Source: Unio delphinus
Taxonomy: Eukaryota; Mollusca; Bivalvia; Unionida; Unionidae
Length of the DNA: 64,000 bases
Direction of reading: 5' to 3'
Assembly: GCA_029339505.1 (NCBI GenBank)
Contig: JAQISU010000003.1
Location: 16,509,501 to 16,573,500, forward strand
In this document: piece by piece, positions 47,868 through 58,242 of the stretch
How positions within the stretch are numbered: the stretch's first letter is position 1
How the letters are laid out: every line of letters starts with the position of its first letter
Program-made: the position numbers and the translations under genes
Notes under the pieces: generated by a model
The model's database searches: none
Told to the model about the DNA's origin: nothing
What the model saw: only the letters and a program-made list of their open reading frames with translations

Positions 47868-48188
47868 ATATTTTTTTAGTGTTTTTAAAACATTGCAATT
47901 TTTATTCACTTTTGTTAGATCTCTTTTTCAAGTTTCAGATAGCACCAGATTGCACCATTTTGCATCTTTGAAAAAAAATTCCGGGGGGCGGGGGCATGCC
48001 CCCGGACCCTCCTAGAAGGCTCGGCACTTCGTGCCTTCGTTTAACCCAATAACAAGTTTGCCCCCCCCCCCCCTGAAAAACAGGTCTGGCCCTGCACATT
48101 GGCCGAATCTGGCACTCGAACCAATGCAGACATGAGATGGCAGTGATCCGTAACGGTGAGCGCTTTAGACAACTCAGCCACTCGTCCC
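47625..48188 (-). mobile_element. tRNA-derived SINE, family B, split by a hAT MITE
   Basis: On the minus strand the head has an A box (GTGGCTGAGTTGTCTAAAGC, about 48160-48182) and a B box (GGTTCGAGTGCC, about 48110-48125). The body continues beyond the MITE at 47707-48094, through GGGTTCTTCCCGCAGC near 47625-47640. A second copy without the MITE lies at 52.3 kb and shows the uninterrupted sequence. Confidence 0.7.
47707..48094. mobile_element. hAT-type MITE with 6-bp target duplication
   Basis: 388 bp, ends CAGGGCCGGACCTG and CAGGTCTGGCCCTG (14-bp inverted repeats with one mismatch). CACATT flanks both ends (47701-47706 and 48095-48100). The interior is poly(C), TTTA repeats and a GC-rich piece, with no transposase. 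The end sequence is typical of hAT. A 6-bp duplication is shorter than the usual 8 bp but known in some hAT groups. Confidence 0.8.
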
Positions 48189-48322
48189 CCCCCCCCCACA
48201 CACACACACACTAAGTAAAGCAAGCTCAGATATCAGCTACACCATGTATTTTAGTAAAACGCATAGTGAAAAGGACAAAATGGCATATCCTACTGAAATA
48301 GCGTAAACGCGTGTTTTGTGTA

Positions 48323-48384
<62 letters not shown>

Positions 48385-48415
48385 CATACATACACACACA
48401 CATACACACACATAC

Positions 48416-48496
<81 letters not shown>

Positions 48497-48630
48497 CATA
48501 CATATATCTATACATATGTATATATCTATACATATATATGACTTTGAACCTAGTAACCATTTAATTTGTAAATGCATACTGAGTTGTTTAATTTTAAATT
48601 TACTTGTTTCATTTTTCATTATTATTATTA

Positions 48631-48668
<38 letters not shown>

Positions 48669-48681
48669 GTTGTTGTTGTTG

Positions 48682-48761
<80 letters not shown>

Positions 48762-48788
48762 GTTGTTGTTGTTGTTGTTGTTGTTGTT
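48182..48788. repeat. Long compound microsatellites
   Basis: In order: a C run with (AC)n, (TA)n with CATA/CACA interruptions (48326-48530), then (ATT)n and (TTG)n blocks (48619-48788). Long open frames of alternating residues here are artefacts of the repeats. Confidence 0.95.
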
Positions 48789-49500
48789 ACAAACCTGGGG
48801 TATTTGCTTTGACCTAGCGGTGTCAAACCCTGACGCAATTCCGCTAGAAGTCAGAAGTTTACCTTTATCCAAAAGACTTCTATATACAACTTCTGTTGTA
48901 AATTATAAAGCCGAACGTGTTAATTCTATAAATAATTTGACTCTAATCAATACTACAAATCTGCATGGATTCTCTTCGTCAACTTTCCGTACCGTCAGCA
49001 TTTCACGCCCTAAAACTCTACAAATTCCTCAAACACAGGAAACCTTAGGTCAATCAATCCATGGTTTTGAGCCACATTTCGTCTGTAAAATCGCATCATA
49101 TTAGCCACCATGGTGACATGAACGGTATATGCTGAGTCCCTTCTTGTTTATTCCATTGTGCAATTTATGTTTCCAACCATAAATACGGCACCTGCAGTCA
49201 CACAATTAATGTACAACACTAGATTTTGATAGGGGCTATGGAATGGGACCGATATTCATGCCGCTCTTACTTGAATTCAACAAAAGTAAACCATGGAAAC
49301 TCACTGACACTTCACTCCATGAATTTTGATGCTAGTGATATAGGCTAATTATTTCGGGTTAAGGAAAATGTACACAAGACCGAGTTCCAGTAATCAAACA
49401 AATAATCAGAAAAAATATAAGAATTCCTTAAAACGGGGAGCTATAACCAAATGTGCATACTTATTTATTACTATTACTATCATATTATTATTATTATTAT

Positions 49501-49535
<35 letters not shown>

Positions 49536-49616
49536 TTGAACTACCTGCATTTAGCATAGTATGAAATCCATAGCTTAGATATAAACTTAATGTAACTCTG
49601 TTTTGCATCATATATG
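48789..49616. other. No recognised gene; one ~100-codon open stretch
   Basis: After the TTG repeat the plus strand stays open to a stop at 49102-49104 ([18 protein letters not shown] and onward). The composition is protein-like but I recognise no family. (ATT)n/(AGT)n lies at 49480-49535. Confidence 0.3.
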
Positions 49617-49693
49617 GGAAACCCACCCCCACCCCACCTAACCCCGTCCAACCCCACCCCACTCCAACCCCCCGCAACCACCCCACCCCCCAA
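49617..49693. repeat. C-rich tract, G-rich on the minus strand
   Basis: Many CCCC/CCCCACCCC runs within about 75 bp. The minus strand has well over four G4 runs and could form G-quadruplexes. Confidence 0.7.
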
Positions 49694-49782
49694 ACGAATA
49701 GGAGGATTGGAGGCGTTATACTACGTAAGATCAAAACTTGATATTTTAAAAGTCTTCTTGCCTTCACTACATATATACTGCC

Positions 49783-49846
49783 CCGCTTAGCGCTCAGGAT
49801 AAAAAGGCTAATCGGCCTGGTGTCAAGATAATGTGACTGGGTATAT
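49783..49846 (+). mobile_element. SINE family A fragment
   Basis: About 60 bp matching the middle of the family A SINE (CGGCCTGGTGTCAAGATAAT). It lies about 200 bp upstream of TRIM-type gene 2, in the same relation as the fragment upstream of gene 1. Confidence 0.65.
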
Positions 49847-50053
49847 ATATGGGTGTTTACAGGTACAAGATAACATGACCTTGATATATGTAGCCGTTCT
49901 ATTTCAGTCTTCCTTCGTTACGTTGGAGGTGATATGCGCATTGAACTGTGGGAATGATTAAACGCCATACTAGACAAATCTACACAACTGTTAATCAAAG
50001 ACCTGCAGAGTTCGATTTTATTTTCTTATAACTAATTGAACAGTTCGATATAA

Positions 50054-51019
50054 ATGGCTGCTGCAAATCCAGGAAATATTCAACATGCAGAGAAACCCCA
50101 TTGTCCGATTTGCCTGGGTAAATTTAAAACACCCAGACAGCTGACGTGTCTCCACTCGTTTTGCCAAGGTTGCCTGGATGATTATATTTCATCCAAAGCT
50201 GGAAATGTAACGGAATTGAAACAGTTTGAGTGTCCTATATGTAGAACCGTGATTCTCATTCCTAGGAAATGTGAAAAGTCAGTAATTGGGGCTTCACTGT
50301 TTCCAATAAATACAATTTTACAATCTATAGGAGGCAACGAGAACGAGGAAGTACATAGACCTTGTGACTGTTGTTTGTCAGATGGAGTTTCCGCCATAGC
50401 AACTGGATTTTGTGTTGTATGTGAGGAGGCCATGTGTGCATCATGTATAACATTTCATCAAAAACAAAAGGTATCAAAGGACCACTCCGTCGTAACCATA
50501 GAAGAACTGACAAACAACCCGAAGAACTTCATCAGGTTTGACAAGGGCTTTCGCTGTCAAGAACACGAGGAAGAAGAGTTGAAGTTTTATTGCAAGGACC
50601 ACAAGATTACTTGTTGTTCGAGTTGCTGTATCATTCATCACAGAAACTGTGCCCAAGTTTTGGACTTGAGGAAAGATGCTAACAATCTACTGAAGGATAT
50701 TAAACCTTTGCACATCCTTGACGAGATGACGGAAATTGAAAACCTCCTGATGAACATTGAGAAAAATAACGATTCGAACGTCATAAGTCTTGAATCTCAG
50801 GTACAAGAAATGACCAACAGGATAAAAGAGATCAGGAAAAGAATAAATGACCTTCTCGATGATTTGGAACGCAATGTAAAGTCGGACGGAAACCAACTGT
50901 ACAAGCAGGAAGCAATTCTAAAACAAGAGCAAAATTACGACTGTCAGGCCTTGTTAAATGCAGTACGAAACTCACATGTAACTTTGGAGACAGTCATGAA
51001 ACACGGTAGCGATACGCAG
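50054..51019 (+). CDS. TRIM-type gene 2, exon 1 (RING, B-boxes, coiled coil)
   Basis: 322 codons from ATG to ACGCAG, followed by donor GTATGT, exactly the length of the exon in gene 1. RING C3HC4 at C17, C20, C32, H34, C37, C40, C60 and C63; B-box1-like cluster about 105-145; B-box2 about 165-204; coiled coil to about 290. It should be a RING E3 ubiquitin ligase of the TRIM type; partner unknown. Compared with gene 1, roughly one base in five differs in the first ~420 bp, only about eight in the next ~405 bp, and about 13% in the last 140 bp. The 5' flank is also recognisably related (ATTGAACAGTT just before the start). Confidence 0.92.
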
Positions 51020-51483
51020 GTATGTTAGTTTAGTATGCAATAGTTTGCTTAATAACAAGTGTTATCTTTCAGAAGGAGAGGCGAATAAACATTGTAATGA
51101 CTAATATAGAATGTTTGGATTTATTTATTAGATGTGGTAAACAATGATTATTGCTTTGGTAGACTAGTATAAATATATTTTACGTCTGGTATCGGTGTTT
51201 TAACGATCGTTGAAATATTTATTGAACCATATATGAAATCCATGGGAAAACACTTGTATGCCTATAATTTATGCATGATAACCTCAATGATTAAGAATTT
51301 AAATAAAACTGGCGCCATATCTCTTGAAGAACAGCAGATTGTATAGGGCACACTCTTCACAGTTTCAAATTTGAGTCATTAAAGTGGGTCAAGTCCTACA
51401 CTTTATGAATTCCCTGCAATTGTGGTAAGACTGGAAAAGACACAGAGGAACAGGTTTTGTTCATATATATGATTTATCTGGGT

Positions 51484-51805
51484 TAGGGATGGATGGGCAA
51501 CCCGGACTCTGCGGGTATTGCACACACTGGAAATTGGAATAATGGTTATGATGAAAATAATATCAAGTCGGATTCCCACACTCCGCAGAAAGCAACCCCC
51601 CTTCCCCCCCCAAAAAAAAAAACAAAAAAAACCCAAACAAACAAATATTACACTTGTTTCATGACTGCCACAGACTGTGGCACAGATGGAGATAAAAGAG
51701 GGGGCGGGAAACTGACACAATGGAAGTAGGGAAACCCGATCCCATAAAAAAAAACCTGATGGGAAGTTCTCTACTCTGCAAAATTTCTTTACCCATCCAT
51801 CCCTA
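51484..51805. mobile_element. MITE-like element with 14-bp inverted ends
   Basis: Ends TAGGGATGGATGGG and CCCATCCATCCCTA are exact complements. The ~320-bp interior has no transposase and includes a C run and A runs. No clear target duplication; class unassigned. Confidence 0.6.
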
Positions 51806-52261
51806 GTTTTGATAAATGTCTTGTCTTTCATTAGTTTGTTATACAAATTGTTTCGATAGAGAATGCTATACCCGGATAATTATTCCCAAACTTTACGTCA
51901 GTAAAGCACATGTGACGCCACGGTTCATCGCACTCGCTGCTGATTTGTTATGTTGCATTTTGTGGTATTCATATGGTAATAAAAGCGGAATTGCTCGTGC
52001 AAATTTCATGAATCTTTATAGCAATTCGTGTCACATTTCCAGGTGCGTTAACAATTTGACAAACATAATAATATTCAAACTTTATATATTATTTTCCACC
52101 CATGCAACATAATCTTTTAAAATTCCAATGAAGAAATATTACGTGAAATATAGGGGTAGCATACCAACACATGAACCAGAATTGGGACACGACACAAACT
52201 AAGTCAATACAGAAATTAAGTACAATAGATGGAGAGACTTCAAATATAATATAGGCTATAC

Positions 52262-52441
52262 ATGGCGACCGGTATTATTGGTGGAGGAAGAACCCGGGAA
52301 ACCATCAGAAAGAACCACCATCCCACGAAAAGCTACTGGCAAGCTTTCTCACATAACTACATTAGCCGAATCTCAAGACTCGAACACACGCTGACAGAGG
52401 TGAGATTGCAGTGATCTGAAACGGAGAGCGCTTTAGAGACA
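52262..52441 (-). mobile_element. SINE family B, fragment without the MITE
   Basis: Aligns with 47625-48150 minus the hAT MITE (shared AGAAAGAACCACC, CTACTGGCAA, CTTTCTCACATA and GAGCGCTTTAGA). It shows the uninterrupted sequence ACTACATTAGCCGAATC at the MITE insertion point. Confidence 0.65.
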
Positions 52442-53044
52442 CAAGTTCTAATGAATTAAGCTATGAACAAACAGCTGCAATCAAAATTAAATTCAACGTA
52501 GAAGATGTTGATGTGTATGTGTTGGCCCCTGTAGTAATGGTGTGCCAACAGGCTTTTACTATATATCATAGCAATAAGACCAATGATTCTGCTAAGATCT
52601 TACAGTATGAATATTTTTTCCAGTAACAATATTATATAGTCCTTCTCGGGTCACAATTAGCATTTTCTGACAAATACTCACACCGTTATCTAATGGAAAA
52701 TAACCGTCTAGACGGCTCTTATTGTTTACAAACTAAAATCTTAATTATAATTAGAAGTCCATTATTAAAAATATAACATACAATGTGAAGTAGAATAAAC
52801 GTAGACCCGGCAACTCATGGGGGATTTCCAAAGTTCTTAATTCCGAATGGGGGTAAGATGTAGAATTATATGCAAATTTCAAAATCAAAATGAATAATTC
52901 AGGTCAGAAAGAAAATGAGCTTGATGATTTGGAAAAGTTCAGGTCGAGCTTACAATTTTACATTATCAATAACATAGATCGGAATAAGAAAGTAAAAAGA
53001 AACAAACCAAAACACAATACCATTTAAATATACATGATAATGTG

Positions 53045-53045
<1 letters not shown>

Positions 53046-53143
<98 letters not shown>

Positions 53144-53212
53144 TATATTCGATTACATGAATATTGTTGACAGAGGTCAACAGAGGTCATGAAGAACAAT
53201 ATTCATGTAATC

Positions 53213-53296
<84 letters not shown>

Positions 53297-53321
53297 TCGA
53301 TTACATGAATATTGTTCTTCA
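53046..53321. repeat. (TA)n/(GT)n microsatellites with 30-bp inverted repeats
   Basis: (TA)n 53051-53150, then ATTCGATTACATGAATATTG (53149-53168), then its complement in 53188-53217, (TA)n(TG)n to 53291, then the plus-strand form again at 53292-53321. Arms 53188-53217 and 53292-53321 are exact complements and enclose the TA/TG run. Confidence 0.85.
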
Positions 53322-53572
53322 TGGATAATTGTAAAATTAAATTTCTATATCAGTGGGGAATATGTCTTTAATTAATTATTAAAGTGGAAATACAGTGGCA
53401 CGGCTTTTAGTGTCTTTAAGTTATTTCTTCCGTTTGAGACATAGAGGCAATATATTCAATCATTCTGATTATATATAATCAAGTAAATTTAAATGTTAAA
53501 ATATGTCGGAAGAGCAAAAGTTGAGAAAGTATTTAAGGCATTTTCCGTTTACCCGTATATATCTTTTCCCAG

Positions 53573-54598
53573 ATCTTTATCGTGGCTGACAGAATGGTAA
53601 TGCAGATGAAGTTATACAATGAACAGGTTAAAGAGAAGCTTGATGAGATGGAGACTGTCACATTAGAACTTAAATTGGACCCACAAATCCAAAGCCTCTT
53701 AGCCCTGAAATCACATATTGGGAGAGTGATATGCAAAAAGGAACGTCAACGTTTTCCCATGCCGAGAGTAGAAACGTCGCTGAAGGAATGTAAGGTTGAG
53801 CTGATGAAAGGTGTGGAGATAAACATACCTTATGGTAAGGGTGATGGGCACACAGGGGTTACATATTTGCAAGGGGATCAAGTGATGCTAACTGACTTTA
53901 GTAACAATAAAGTTCATTTACTTGACTCCTCATACCAATACATCGCTAGCTTAACATTGCCAGACTCTCCACGGGACATTTGTGTAGTTGATGATAAGGA
54001 GATAGTCGTATCTTTAACAGAGATGAAAACACTCCAGTTCCTGTCTGTAACAAATGGCCTCATAAAACTCACCAGGAAGGTTCAAACTAGATTTAAATGT
54101 CAGGGTATTGTGCCAAAAGGGAGAGGGGAAATAGTTGTATCTGGTAACTGTAATGATAACGGTAAACATTACTGGAGTCTGATCAACAGCACAGGAGTGG
54201 AGGAGACATGCCATGAGTTTGATTGCCAGTGTGACCGTTCAATGACGTATGTCGCTCTTAATTCATTATGCACACGTGTGTACGTCACTGTAATGAATGC
54301 CAATTCCCTGTATTGTTTCAATATGGATGGTAAAATGACGTTTCAGTATAGTCCTGACAGTCTCTTGTATCCTGTCGGTGTTGCTACTGACAGGGATGAT
54401 TACGTGTATTTGGTGGGACATGAGTCTCAGAACATCCACCAGCTGAAATCAGACGGTACGCCCATACGTATCATCACTAATAATATTCCTTACGATGTGT
54501 ATGCCATTTGTTTCAACAACAGTCGTGATAAGTTCCTTGTCACGACTATTTCTATACAAATGGAACGGAAAAACCTCTACGTGTTTAGATTGAAGTGA
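53573..54598 (+). CDS. TRIM-type gene 2, exon 2 (beta-propeller-like C-terminus)
   Basis: The acceptor CAG ends at 53572 and the exon reads in phase 0 to TGA at 54596-54598: 341 residues, again 663 in total with exon 1. Coiled-coil start, then propeller-like strands (DQVMLTDFSNNKVHLL, RDICVVDDKEIVVSL, VGVATDRDDYVYLVG). It aligns with gene 1 exon 2 without visible length changes but with clearly more substitutions than the exon 1 centre. The codon at the place of the internal ATG of gene 1 is GTG here, which argues against a conserved internal start. Confidence 0.9.
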   Translation: MFIVADRMVMQMKLYNEQVKEKLDEMETVTLELKLDPQIQSLLALKSHIGRVICKKERQRFPMPRVETSLKECKVELMKGVEINIPYGKGDGHTGVTYLQGDQVMLTDFSNNKVHLLDSSYQYIASLTLPDSPRDICVVDDKEIVVSLTEMKTLQFLSVTNGLIKLTRKVQTRFKCQGIVPKGRGEIVVSGNCNDNGKHYWSLINSTGVEETCHEFDCQCDRSMTYVALNSLCTRVYVTVMNANSLYCFNMDGKMTFQYSPDSLLYPVGVATDRDDYVYLVGHESQNIHQLKSDGTPIRIITNNIPYDVYAICFNNSRDKFLVTTISIQMERKNLYVFRLK

Positions 54599-54746
54599 TA
54601 ATTAAGATAGTGTTTGAGTTTATCCCCCATGTAACCCAACAAATATACTTAGAAGATGGAGACTAACATTATGCTGCCATTTGTTGCATAATGTTGACAT
54701 TTTTCAACAAGACCAAAATAAGATGAAACAAAATTACTTTTGGTAT

Positions 54747-55076
54747 GTGTGTTTGTTTATTTATTTGATTAGGATTTGTATCGTAACTTTAGCAAGTTTT
54801 CAGTCATATCGCTACAATGTCTGCAGTGAGGCAGTTTATAGTGATGTCTAGCACTGATGCAGCATGCCGCAGACATCTAGCATGATATCCCACCCAGTTA
54901 CATTATCCTGATACCAGGCCGACCAGTTCTAACACTAACCTCTTAATTCTGTGCGTCAAGCGAGGCAACTGTTAGTACCATTTTTGTAAGTCTTTGGTAT
55001 GACTCGACCGGGGATCGAACACACGACCTCCCGCTTCGGCGGTGGACTCTCCAACCATTAGGCCACCGGATCGGTT
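54747..55076 (-). mobile_element. SINE family A, full length, minus strand
   Basis: Complement of the 7.15-kb SINE from the TTTG-type tail (GTTTGTTTATTTATTTG) to the head at 55076. The B box is well kept (GGTTCGATCCCCGG form on the minus strand). It lies 150 bp after the TRIM-type gene 2 stop. Confidence 0.88.
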
Positions 55077-55606
55077 CCTTGGGTATGAGAAAATAGGATA
55101 TATCCAAATTATGAAAATATTTACAGTTTTGCTAGAGACTAATTATTTCCAGGAAATATACAATGGAAACATTTTATAAATCGTGCTATTGATATGTATG
55201 AAAAGGAGCACTTTATTAACTTTTACCATACCGACAAGATTTTTAAAAAAATGTTAATACTTCGATAACACGGTAAAGTGCTCCCAAACCAACAAGAGTA
55301 TTGTAGGTAATTACATCCCTTGTAACATTTCTGATCATTGTTCCAACCAATACCACATAAGTTTGTAACCACTACAGCTATGCGTACCCTGCCGGAATAC
55401 TCCATTAATTTGCTGTTAAAGCAAAGTGCGACAAAGAGAAATATATTATACACATGTCATAAATAATTTTGGCATTCCTTTCGGTGTGTTCAATCATGAT
55501 AAATCATATGAGGGATCAAAATTTTCTGAGTAGGGAATTTCCCAACAGCATCGGCTTAGACGAGTCCGAAATACTAAAAACATTGATAATGTCTGCTTCA
55601 GTGTTC
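55077..55606. other. No recognised feature
   Basis: AT-rich non-coding sequence. Confidence 0.5.
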
Positions 55607-55908
55607 TCTGCATACGTAATGCATTGAATTTTATTTAACGATAAGATCGATTTTCACATTATCACGATTTGGAAGACGTACTCGCATACGTAATGCATTG
55701 AATTTTATTTAACGATAAGATCGATTTTCACATTATCACGATTTGGAAGACGTACTCGCATACGTAATGCATTGAATTTTATTTAACGATAAGATCGATT
55801 TTTACATTATCACGATTTGGAAGACGTACTCGCATACGTAATGCATTGAATTTTATTTAACGATAAGATCGATTTTCACATTATCACGATTTGGAAGACG
55901 TACTCGCA
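55607..55908. repeat. 74-bp tandem array, 4 near-identical copies
   Basis: Units contain GCATACGTAATGCATTGAAT and ATAAGATCGATTTTCACATT; starts 55607, 55681, 55755 and 55829. Confidence 0.95.
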
Positions 55909-56004
55909 GAAAACATGATCGGCGTATCTTCTTTTATGTTATGAATATCATATTATATAATAAATATTACTGATATACATATTTCATGATGACTGTCCAG
56001 TAAT

Positions 56005-56562
56005 TAAGAAATGGTTTCGAAGTACTTCGCCTTAATTTACAATAATTCAGAAATGTGTTAGAAGTACTTCGCCTTAATTTACAATAATTCAGAAATGGGT
56101 TCGAAGTACTTCGCCTTAATTTACAATAATTCAGATATGGGTTTGTAGTACTTCACCTTAATTTACAATAATTCAGAATTGGTTTCGTAGTACTTCGCCT
56201 TAATTTACAATAATTCAGAAATGGGTTCGAAGTACTTCGCCTTAATTTACAATAATTCAGATATGGGTTTGTAGTACTTCACCTTAATTTACAATAATTC
56301 AGAATTGGTTTCGTAGTACTTCGCCTTAATTTACAATAATTCAGATATGGGTTTGTAGTACTTCAGTACTTCACCTTAATTTACAATAATTTAGAATTGG
56401 TTTCGTAGTACTGCGCCTTAATTTACAATAATTCAGAAATGGGTTTCGTAGTACTTCGCCTTAATTTACAATAATTCAGAAATGGGTTTCGTAGTACTTC
56501 GCCTTAATTTACAATAATTCAGAAATGGGTTAGCAGGACTTCACCTTAATTTACAATAAGTT
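56005..56562. repeat. 42-bp tandem array, about 13 copies
   Basis: Units share CGCCTTAATTTACAATAATT followed by a more variable AGTACTTC-containing part. Period about 42 bp, with one partial internal duplication near 56355-56370. Confidence 0.92.
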
Positions 56563-57065
56563 GAGGGTTGAACGGTAAATGTTGTGAACTGCACTTTTTT
56601 TTTTACATTTTGAGATATTTGCACTTGACGGTTTAAATGGAGTTTTTAAAACTCTGTATGGCGCCTATCTAAGTTGTGTTGCAATATTTCGAAAATATAT
56701 CAATGGGGATATTTAAATAAATGTAAGTGATAATTATATACAAGACTTTCCAATATGATCCCAAAAATATATATTTGATATTGCTGTCCATTGATTCACT
56801 CACTTTCATAGAGTAGTGTTACATCTCAAGCAGCAACATTTTCTTTCTTTAAACTTATCTCGATGTTTGAACATTATCAATTTCCATTAAAATTGCTATA
56901 TAAACAAAATATGTTGTAATATCTAAAATAAATGAAAATATAGTTAAACTATATAATGAGCAAAACGCTAGTTAGTTAGTTTCATAATTTGTTTTATTGG
57001 TGAGGAAATTCTTACTTTAATTACTAAAAATACCTCATGTCGCTTTTGTGACTTCATTCAATCCC

Positions 57066-57066
<1 letters not shown>
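56563..57066. other. No recognised feature
   Basis: AT-rich spacer between arrays. Confidence 0.5.
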
Positions 57067-57158
<92 letters not shown>

Positions 57159-57171
57159 ACACACAGACACA
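57067..57171. repeat. (CT)n(CA)n microsatellite
   Basis: About 26 CT units followed by about 24 CA units with CAGA interruptions. Confidence 0.95.
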
Positions 57172-57295
57172 CACTAAATGAGAAATGAGTATTGATACCA
57201 TAGCCTATAGATGCTTGTTTAAATATCTAAATAAAGATACATATAGAAATTTACGGCTTTGTCTTGATGTGGAGTTTTTTTTTAAAAACGCATTG

Positions 57296-58050
57296 GTCCA
57301 ATTTCTGTCGTGAATGCTAATAACACAAGTCATCAATACAATGTCTGTCGTCAATGCTAATAACACAAGTCATCCATACAATGTTTGTTCTCAATGCTTA
57401 TAACACAAGTCGTCCATACAATGTCTATCGTCAGTGCTTATAACACAAGTCATCCATACAATGTTTGTTCTCAATGCTTATAACACAAGTCGTCCATACA
57501 ATGTATGTCGTCAGTCCTTATAACACAAGTCATCCATACAATGTTTGTTCTCAATGCTTATAACACAAGTCATCCATACAATGTTTGTTCTCAATGCTTA
57601 TAACACAAGTCATCCATACAATGTTTGTTCTCAATGCTTATAACACAAGTCATCCATACAATGTATGTCGTCAGTCCTTATAACACAAGTCATCCATACA
57701 ATGTTTGTTCTCAATGCTTATAACACAAGTCGTCCATACAATGTCTATCGTCAGTGCTTATAATACAAGTCATCCATACAATGTTTGTCGTCAATGCTAG
57801 TAACACAAGTCATCCATACAATTGCTATCGTCAATGCTTATAACACGTCATCCATAAATGTCTGTCGCCCATGCTAGTAATGCAAGTCATCCATACAATG
57901 TCTGTCGTCAATGCATATAACACGGGTCATCCATACAATGTATGTCGTCAATGCATACAACACGGGTCATCCATACAATGTATGTCGTCGATGCATATAA
58001 CACAAATCATCCATACAATGTCTGTCGTCAATGCATATAACACGAGTTAT
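57296..58050. repeat. 40-bp tandem array, about 19 copies
   Basis: Units contain ATAACACAAGTCATCCATAC followed by AATGTTTGTTCTCAATGC or AATGTCTGTCGTCAATGC. The two sub-types alternate irregularly, which suggests mixed expansion. Short open frames here are by-products. Confidence 0.92.
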
Positions 58051-58146
58051 CTAGATATTGTGAGAGAATCTATATGACTTTTAAGCCACTACTAACTCTT
58101 TTTGCAATTCCCGACTGATTTGTTGAATTTTGAACATCCATATTTC

Positions 58147-58149
<3 letters not shown>

Positions 58150-58199
<50 letters not shown>
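58150..58199. repeat. (ATT)n microsatellite
   Basis: About 16 ATT units just before the duplicated LINE piece; the matching LINE at 44.4 kb also has an (ATT)n at this border. Confidence 0.95.
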
Positions 58200-58200
<1 letters not shown>

Positions 58201-58242
58201 AGTTTTCTATGTCACAGCTGCCTGTCTTCTATGCCCCCATAT

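Larger units (their letters stand above)
51020..53572. other. Intron 1 of TRIM-type gene 2, with mobile DNA
   Basis: 2.55 kb between donor GTATGT and acceptor CTTTTCCCAG. It holds a terminal-inverted-repeat element (51484-51805), a SINE B fragment (52262-52441) and TA/GT microsatellites with inverted repeats (53046-53321). No sequence obviously shared with the gene 1 intron beyond the first ~20 bp. Confidence 0.75.

Noticed and set aside
48311..48872. Overlapping long frames of alternating Tyr-Ile, Ile, Leu, Asn
   Set aside because: Pure products of (TA)n, (ATT)n and (TTG)n repeats on both strands; no unique sequence or gene context.
55223..55453. 76-codon minus-strand frame
   Set aside because: No recognisable domain, AT-rich, no splice or start context; probably chance.
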